A stretch of 64,000 nucleotides of DNA from NCBI GenBank assembly GCA_028287235.1, contig JAQBQB010000020.1:271738-335737 (forward strand). Reading direction: 5' to 3'. Position numbers and translations under genes: made by a program. Below the pieces are notes generated by a model. It worked only from the letters and a program-made list of their open reading frames with translations. It was not told the origin of the DNA and searched no databases. Within the stretch, counting starts at the first letter, position 1; every line of letters starts with the position of its first letter. Of the stretch, positions 59,665 to 64,000 are shown piece by piece. This DNA is from Gemmatimonadota bacterium. GTDB taxonomy: Bacteria; Gemmatimonadota; Gemmatimonadetes; Gemmatimonadales; Gemmatimonadaceae.

Positions 59665-59671
59665 GCGTTCA

Positions 59672-59744
59672 TGGAGCGTATCGGGATCGAACCGATGACC
59701 TCCTGGTTGCAAACCAGGCGCTCTCCCAGCTGAGCTAACGCCCC
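59672..59744 (-). tRNA. tRNA-Ala (anticodon TGC)
   Basis: 73 bases. Acceptor GGGGCGT pairs with ACGCTCC, giving the G3-U70 wobble that identifies alanine tRNAs; anticodon stem CCTGG/CCAGG holds loop TTTGCAA; D-arm GCTCAGCTGGGAGAGC; T-loop GGTTCGATCCC. CCA is not encoded. Confidence 0.96.
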
Positions 59745-59768
59745 GCTCTCCGTGCGGCGGGCCCTTCA

Positions 59769-59797
59769 AGAATAGCGATCCAAACCACGCGGGTGAA
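59769..59797 (-). promoter_or_regulatory. possible promoter for tRNA-Ala
   Basis: On the minus strand TTCACC (59797-59792) and TATTCT (59774-59769) are separated by 17 bases. Both boxes match consensus at four of six positions; the start would lie about 18 bases before the tRNA. Confidence 0.4.
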
Positions 59798-59860
59798 CCC
59801 CTGCCGCGCCGGTGGAACAGGATGTGAAAGAAGAGCCGGCGTCGACAACCGAGATGGCGT

Positions 59861-60310
59861 ATGACCGCAACTGCCGCTCAGAAAACGCGAATCACCATTC
59901 GCTGCCCGTCGTGCCAGGCGTGGAACCGGATCGACGCCGCGCGCGTGGCCAACGGTCCCAAATGCGGGAAGTGCCACAACCCGCTCTCGCTCGACCATCC
60001 CGTTCCGCTCGACGACGACACCTTCTCCCGAACGATCGCCGAGAGCGAGGTGCCGGTGCTCGTCGACTTCTACGCCGACTGGTGCGGGCCCTGTAAGATG
60101 ATGGCGCCCTTCGTCGATCAGCTCGCTCGTGAGCGCCAGGGCACGGCGCTCATCGCGAAGCTCGATACCGACCATGCGCAGCGCACCGCCGCCGGATTCA
60201 ACATTCGCGGCATTCCCACCACGATCATCTTCAAGAACGGCAAGGAAGCGGTGCGCCGGGTGGGCGCGGTGCACAAGAAAGATCTGGAGCTGATGCTCGA
60301 CGGGGTGTAG
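59861..60310 (+). CDS. trxC: thioredoxin with N-terminal zinc ribbon (Trx2/TrxC type)
   Basis: 149 aa. Residues 15-40 form a zinc ribbon (CPSC and CGKC), then a thioredoxin domain with active site WCGPCKMMAP near 80 and the cis-proline in IRGIPTTIIF. This build is that of TrxC. It should be reduced by the thioredoxin reductase at 20.3 kb. Divergent from tRNA-Ala and convergent with the act operon. Confidence 0.94.
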   Translation: MTATAAQKTRITIRCPSCQAWNRIDAARVANGPKCGKCHNPLSLDHPVPLDDDTFSRTIAESEVPVLVDFYADWCGPCKMMAPFVDQLARERQGTALIAKLDTDHAQRTAAGFNIRGIPTTIIFKNGKEAVRRVGAVHKKDLELMLDGV

Positions 60311-60318
60311 CCGCAGCG

Positions 60319-61647
60319 CTATTCGTGCGCCGGCAGTGGCTCCATCGTCTCGGGGTTCACCGGCACCTGCACCTCGTCGCGATAGGGCGACGTGATCAAC
60401 GTCACGCGCATTCTCGGGAAGGCGTCCATGAACGCCGTGTAGCACAGGCCCCACGCGCCGGCGTAGAGCAGCAGTCCGCCAATCTCCCAGATGCCGAAGG
60501 GCAGCGAGCTCACCACGCCGTACGTCGACGGGAACACCTCGATGTAGCGGATCAGCCACATGCCGAGGAGGCTCGACAGGGCGAACAGCGTCATCGTGAA
60601 CCGGTTGACCTTCGCCGATCGCGACAGCAAGCCGAAGAACGGCGCGAAGAACACCAGCACCACCGCCGCCACCGTCACCCACTTCCACGGCGAGATGAGG
60701 CGCAGCCGCATGAAGTAGGTCTCCTCTCCCAAGTTGCCGTACCAGATCACCAGGTACTGGCCGAAGGTGAGGTAGCCCCAGAACGCGGTGAACGCGAAGC
60801 ACAGCTTGCCGATGTCGTGGAAGTGCGTTTCGTGAATCAGTCCGCCGGCGCCGTTCAAGTACGAGTTCCAGGCGCGCACGAGGATCGAGAAGAGCATCAG
60901 CCCGCACAGCCAGCCGCCCATGAACAGCCACCAGCTGTACAGCGTGCTCTGGAAGTGCGGCGTGAGGCCCATCGACAGATCCCAGGCCAGCACGGACCAG
61001 CCGAAGCCGAACACGAACACCATGAAGACGGCGAGCTTGCCCTGCAGCGAATGCGTCGAGTGAATCTCGCGGCGCTCATCGCGGAACCCGTTGCGCATGC
61101 GCGCGCGGATGCCGGCGGCCCAGCTCGCACCCCACTCGGGAATCCGGCCCACGTCGAGCCGAACCGACGTGTAGATGTACCACAGGCTCAGCGCCGTGAT
61201 GACGGCAAACGCAAAGATGTCGCGAAGCGTGAGGAAGGTGCCGTTGAAGTACGTCACCTTTTCCGGGTTCGGCGCCACTTCGTGCGTCCACCAGAACACG
61301 TGACCGCGGCCGAAGAACAACGTCAGCAGCAGGAAGAGGAACGCCACGGGCAGAAAGGCGACGTACCCTTCCATGAACCGGATCACCCCGCGCGACCAGC
61401 GCGCCGTGGTGATGCGCTGCACCGCCACGAACACCACGCCCGCGTGCGACAGCACGGTGAAGAACAACCAGTTCGCGTGGAACGCGCGCCAGGCGCGGTC
61501 GGACGCGACGAACAATCCAATGATGAAGATCAGCGCGCCGACGACGAAGCTGGCCAACAGCGCCGTCTTCAGCGACTTGGGAATCTCGCGACTCGACGCC
61601 GCGAGCACTTCGCTCGGCGACGGAACGCGCTCGGTATGAAGGCTCAC
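60319..61647 (-). CDS. actF: alternative complex III quinol:cytochrome c oxidoreductase subunit ActF
   Basis: 442-aa membrane subunit with about ten hydrophobic segments, resembling the NrfD-like ActC but without its full quinone site. Segments such as FWWTHEVAPNPEK, GFGWSVLAWDLSMGLTPHFQSTLYSWW and WGYLTFGQYLVIWYGNLGEET are typical of ActF. It is the last gene of the visible act operon (actC-D-E-F) and shares ATGA with actE. Functions in the inner membrane in place of the bc1 complex. Confidence 0.9.
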   Translation of the reverse strand: MSLHTERVPSPSEVLAASSREIPKSLKTALLASFVVGALIFIIGLFVASDRAWRAFHANWLFFTVLSHAGVVFVAVQRITTARWSRGVIRFMEGYVAFLPVAFLFLLLTLFFGRGHVFWWTHEVAPNPEKVTYFNGTFLTLRDIFAFAVITALSLWYIYTSVRLDVGRIPEWGASWAAGIRARMRNGFRDERREIHSTHSLQGKLAVFMVFVFGFGWSVLAWDLSMGLTPHFQSTLYSWWLFMGGWLCGLMLFSILVRAWNSYLNGAGGLIHETHFHDIGKLCFAFTAFWGYLTFGQYLVIWYGNLGEETYFMRLRLISPWKWVTVAAVVLVFFAPFFGLLSRSAKVNRFTMTLFALSSLLGMWLIRYIEVFPSTYGVVSSLPFGIWEIGGLLLYAGAWGLCYTAFMDAFPRMRVTLITSPYRDEVQVPVNPETMEPLPAHE

Positions 61648-62387
61648 GGCTGGTGCTCCGGCTTCTTCGTCGTGTCAGTCGGGGATTTCTTGGTCGTGTC
61701 CGTCGTCGAAGGCACCGACGCCGCGGCCGAGCCCATCGGACCAGGGTTCACGTACGACGGCGACGGCCGCGTCGGACCCATCACGGTCGCACCGGGCACG
61801 CACTGTCCCGTTTCACCGGGACGGCAATGCGTCGTATCCGCCGGGATGGCGAGCTTGCCCTGCAGCGAGCGGACGTAGTTCACGATGTCCCACCGATCGT
61901 GCTCTTCGATGCGGTTGTACGTCGGCATCAAGCCTTTGCCGTTCCGGATGATCCCGAAGATCTGTCCGTCCGGGTAGCCAGCGGCCGGACTCTGCGCCGT
62001 TCCGATGGCGGGCGGGAACAACCCATACTTCATCACCGGCCCGTCGCCCTTGCCGAGCGCGCCGTGACACACCGCGCAGTTGATCTGATAGTTGATACGG
62101 CCGCGATTCACCGACGCCGAATCGGCGGCGACGGGATTCGGGATGCTCGCCATCGCCACGGCGTTCTGCGGCGTGGGCGCGCGATCGTACATGAATCCGG
62201 GAGCCGCGCTGCCGTAGACCGACACGGAGCTCTGTGGGTTGCCGCGGAACGGAACCGTGTCCGACACCGTTTCCCACGGATCGATCTTCGGCTGCTGCTT
62301 GAAGTCCGTGAACCAGGAACATGCGGAGACGGCGAACGCCATCGCCAACACGACCAGGCGCGGAACCGCCGAGTGCTTAGCGCTCAC
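61644..62387 (-). CDS. actE: alternative complex III cytochrome c subunit ActE
   Basis: 247 aa, mono-heme cytochrome c lipoprotein. The signal ends in the lipobox of VSACSW; the heme motif is CAVCHG near residue 103 and the axial methionine is in GLMPTYNRI. The C-terminus is low complexity, with repeated TDTTKK units, and probably disordered. It passes electrons within the complex or to a terminal oxidase. Overlaps actD by 11 bases. Confidence 0.9.
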   Translation of the reverse strand: MSAKHSAVPRLVVLAMAFAVSACSWFTDFKQQPKIDPWETVSDTVPFRGNPQSSVSVYGSAAPGFMYDRAPTPQNAVAMASIPNPVAADSASVNRGRINYQINCAVCHGALGKGDGPVMKYGLFPPAIGTAQSPAAGYPDGQIFGIIRNGKGLMPTYNRIEEHDRWDIVNYVRSLQGKLAIPADTTHCRPGETGQCVPGATVMGPTRPSPSYVNPGPMGSAAASVPSTTDTTKKSPTDTTKKPEHQP

Positions 62388-62877
62388 GACGAACCTCCTC
62401 GGCTCCGTGCTTCTTGAGGACGTTCACCACGTCGTCGGCGCGCTCCGGATCGGTCACGACCCACACGCCGAAGTGGCCGCTGCTGAAGCGCGGGTCGTAG
62501 CCGACCGTCAGCGTGAGCCGCGGAATGCCGGCGAAGCCGAACATCGCGAAGACCGTCGCCAGACCACCGATGAGCACCATGACTTCGAATCCGAGAATCG
62601 TGAACGGCACCCAGCTCGCGATCGGCTTGCCGCCGACCACGAGGGGCCAGTAGTCCGACATCCAGATCGGGATCCAATACCCGAACGTCACGCCGGCGAG
62701 ACCGAAGATGAGCGTGAACACACGCACCTTGCTCGGCCCGTGTCCCATCGCGTGCTCGAACTCGTGGCGCGGCGTGGGCGTGTACACCGTGATGTCGCCG
62801 AGCTTCTGCTTCTTGAGATCTTCGATCGCGTGCACCGCGGAGTCGATCTCGTGGAATGCACCCAGGATGCCTTGCAT
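62377..62877 (-). CDS. actD: alternative complex III subunit ActD (DUF3341)
   Basis: 166 aa, two membrane segments (about 55-75 and 95-118) after an N-terminal domain starting MQGILGAFHEIDSAVHAI. Matches the small integral subunit ActD. It lies between actC and actE, sharing a base with the actC stop, as in other act operons. Confidence 0.9.
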   Translation of the reverse strand: MQGILGAFHEIDSAVHAIEDLKKQKLGDITVYTPTPRHEFEHAMGHGPSKVRVFTLIFGLAGVTFGYWIPIWMSDYWPLVVGGKPIASWVPFTILGFEVMVLIGGLATVFAMFGFAGIPRLTLTVGYDPRFSSGHFGVWVVTDPERADDVVNVLKKHGAEEVRRER

Positions 62878-64000
62878 TAGTGATACACTCCTGTGGCATC
62901 GGGGTCGATTTGACCGGCGCTCAGATCGTGCTCCCAGTCGTGCGGATCGCGCTCACGCGGCGGCAGCACTTCCTTGATCTCGGCCATCGCCATCACGGGC
63001 AGCTGCTTGATGAACAGCAGGAACCACATGGAGAACCAGCCGAAGCTCCCACAAAGGATGGCGTAGTCGACCCAGGTGGGACGATAGCTGGTCCACTGCC
63101 ATGGCTCGAACTCGTGCGAGAGCGAAGGCACGACGATGACGAACCGCTCGAACCACATCCCGATGTTCACCGTGAAGGAAAGGATGAACAGCCACGATGG
63201 GTTACGCCGGAGCTTTTGCGAAAACAAACTCAGCGGCAGCACCATGTTGCAGGTGGAGAGCAGTGCCGACGCCCACCACCACTGACCCCAGATCCGGTTG
63301 GCGAAGAATGCCTTCTCGAACTCGTTCCCGCTGAACCACGCGACGAACCACTCCGTCATGTACGCGCAACCCACCACGAGCGACGTGAACAGGCAGAGCT
63401 TCGCGGCGGCGTCCAGGTGGTTGATGGTGACGTAATGCTTGAGCCCGAAAAACTTCCGCAGCGGGATGATGATTGTGAACACCATCCCGATGCCGGAGAA
63501 GATTGCGCCGGCGACGAAGTAGGGCGGGAAGATCGTGGTGTGCCATCCAGGCGTCAGCGCCATCGCAAAATCGAAGGACACGACCGAGTGAACCGAGAGC
63601 ACCAGCGGCGTGGAGAACGCGGCGAGGAACAGATAGGCGCGCGCAAAATGGCGCCATTCGTTGTCTGTGTTACGCCACCCAAGCGAGAGAGCGCTGAAAA
63701 TCCGCTTCCGGATCGGACTGATGTTCTCACGGTCGCGCAGGACCGCGATGTCCGGGATCAATCCGATGTAAAGGAACGTGCTCGAGATCGTGAGGTACGT
63801 GAGGATCGCGAAGACGTCCCACACCAGCGGACTCTTGAACTGCGGCCAGATGTAGCGCCAGTTCGGATACGGGATGAGCCAGAAGAATTTCCACGGCCGC
63901 CCGAGGTGCAGAATCGGGAACAGACCCGCGGTCATGACCGCGAACACGGTCATAGCTTCGGCGCACCGGTAAATCGTCGTGCGGAAACCGGCGCGGAAGA
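62877..64000 (-). CDS. actC: alternative complex III NrfD-like subunit ActC (5' end outside window)
   Basis: At least 374 residues visible, with about nine membrane segments; the reading frame stays open to the right edge, so the true start lies beyond it (the segment FRTTIYRCAEAM continues the family before the first internal ATG). NrfD/PsrC-like quinol-binding subunit: GRPWKFFWLIPYPN, SVHSVVSFDFAMALTPGWHTTIFPPYF and MWFERFVIVVPSL are conserved. actA and actB are expected just to the right. Confidence 0.9.
   Translation of the reverse strand, partial: FRAGFRTTIYRCAEAMTVFAVMTAGLFPILHLGRPWKFFWLIPYPNWRYIWPQFKSPLVWDVFAILTYLTISSTFLYIGLIPDIAVLRDRENISPIRKRIFSALSLGWRNTDNEWRHFARAYLFLAAFSTPLVLSVHSVVSFDFAMALTPGWHTTIFPPYFVAGAIFSGIGMVFTIIIPLRKFFGLKHYVTINHLDAAAKLCLFTSLVVGCAYMTEWFVAWFSGNEFEKAFFANRIWGQWWWASALLSTCNMVLPLSLFSQKLRRNPSWLFILSFTVNIGMWFERFVIVVPSLSHEFEPWQWTSYRPTWVDYAILCGSFGWFSMWFLLFIKQLPVMAMAEIKEVLPPRERDPHDWEHDLSAGQIDPDATGVYH

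Noticed and set aside
59301..59672. Longer 123-codon version of the small basic protein
   Set aside because: Its first codons overlap the 3' end of tRNA-Ala and its terminator; homology-like composition only begins at the ATG at 59549.

Overview
The window reads as ordinary chromosome of a GC-rich, aerobic, Gram-negative-type heterotroph. Three things together point to Gemmatimonadota: alternative complex III (act) genes, a TonB/ExbBD cluster, and amino-sugar recycling built on NamZ (GH171) with sodium symporters. That placement is inferred from gene content and family knowledge, not from a search. I see no phage, transposase, plasmid or CRISPR signal. Most genes lie on the minus strand in tightly packed operons with ATGA, GTGA or TGATG overlaps; the main plus-strand block is 32.7-40.8 kb.

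Layout. 0-9.2 kb (minus): a nucleotide-sugar operon with gmd-rmd (GDP-D-rhamnose) and four genes that fit the Wbp A/B/E/D route to UDP-2,3-diacetamido-glucuronate, with carB embedded between them. 9.2-12.7 kb (minus): the alpha ribosomal operon rpmJ-rpsM-rpsK-rpsD-rpoA-rplQ plus rpmB, ending in a clear terminator; the rpsD-rpoA spacer is unusually structured. 12.8-16.3 kb (minus): pyrF, pyrD, a murein amidase and smpB. 16.4 kb (plus): tRNA-Leu(CAG) with its own promoter and terminator. 16.6-24 kb (minus): an Rrf2 regulator, an aspartase/fumarase-family lyase, an MBL hydrolase, thioredoxin reductase, a cysteine-cluster Rossmann protein, an SDR and a PHP phosphoesterase. 24-28.8 kb (minus): a branched-chain 2-oxoacid dehydrogenase operon (E1alpha, E1beta, E2) interleaved with small unknown genes. 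28.8-30.8 kb (minus): inositol-phosphate synthase beside a CDP-alcohol phosphatidyltransferase, which suggests inositol phospholipids.

31.5-40.8 kb is the most interesting part: divergent namZ and an AmiE-like serine hydrolase, two SSS symporters, an A-type Fe-S carrier, a NagB::PIG-L fusion and a BadF-type kinase. Together they look like a salvage module for murein amino sugars in which a PIG-L domain may replace NagA. 40.9-49.1 kb (minus): a two-subunit molybdenum oxidoreductase, a glutamate/dicarboxylate symporter, an APC permease and a membrane H+-pyrophosphatase. 49.3-52.8 kb (minus): tonB-exbB-exbD-exbD-tonB. 52.9-58.2 kb (minus): two two-component systems, OmpR type and NtrBC type. 58.2-59.8 kb: peroxiredoxin, FKBP isomerase and tRNA-Ala(TGC). 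59.9 kb: a zinc-ribbon thioredoxin. 60.3 kb to the right end (minus): actC-D-E-F of alternative complex III, cut by the window edge.

No intergenic stretch exceeds about 270 bases. Start sites were chosen by overlap, upstream Shine-Dalgarno-like sequence and the beginning of family homology.
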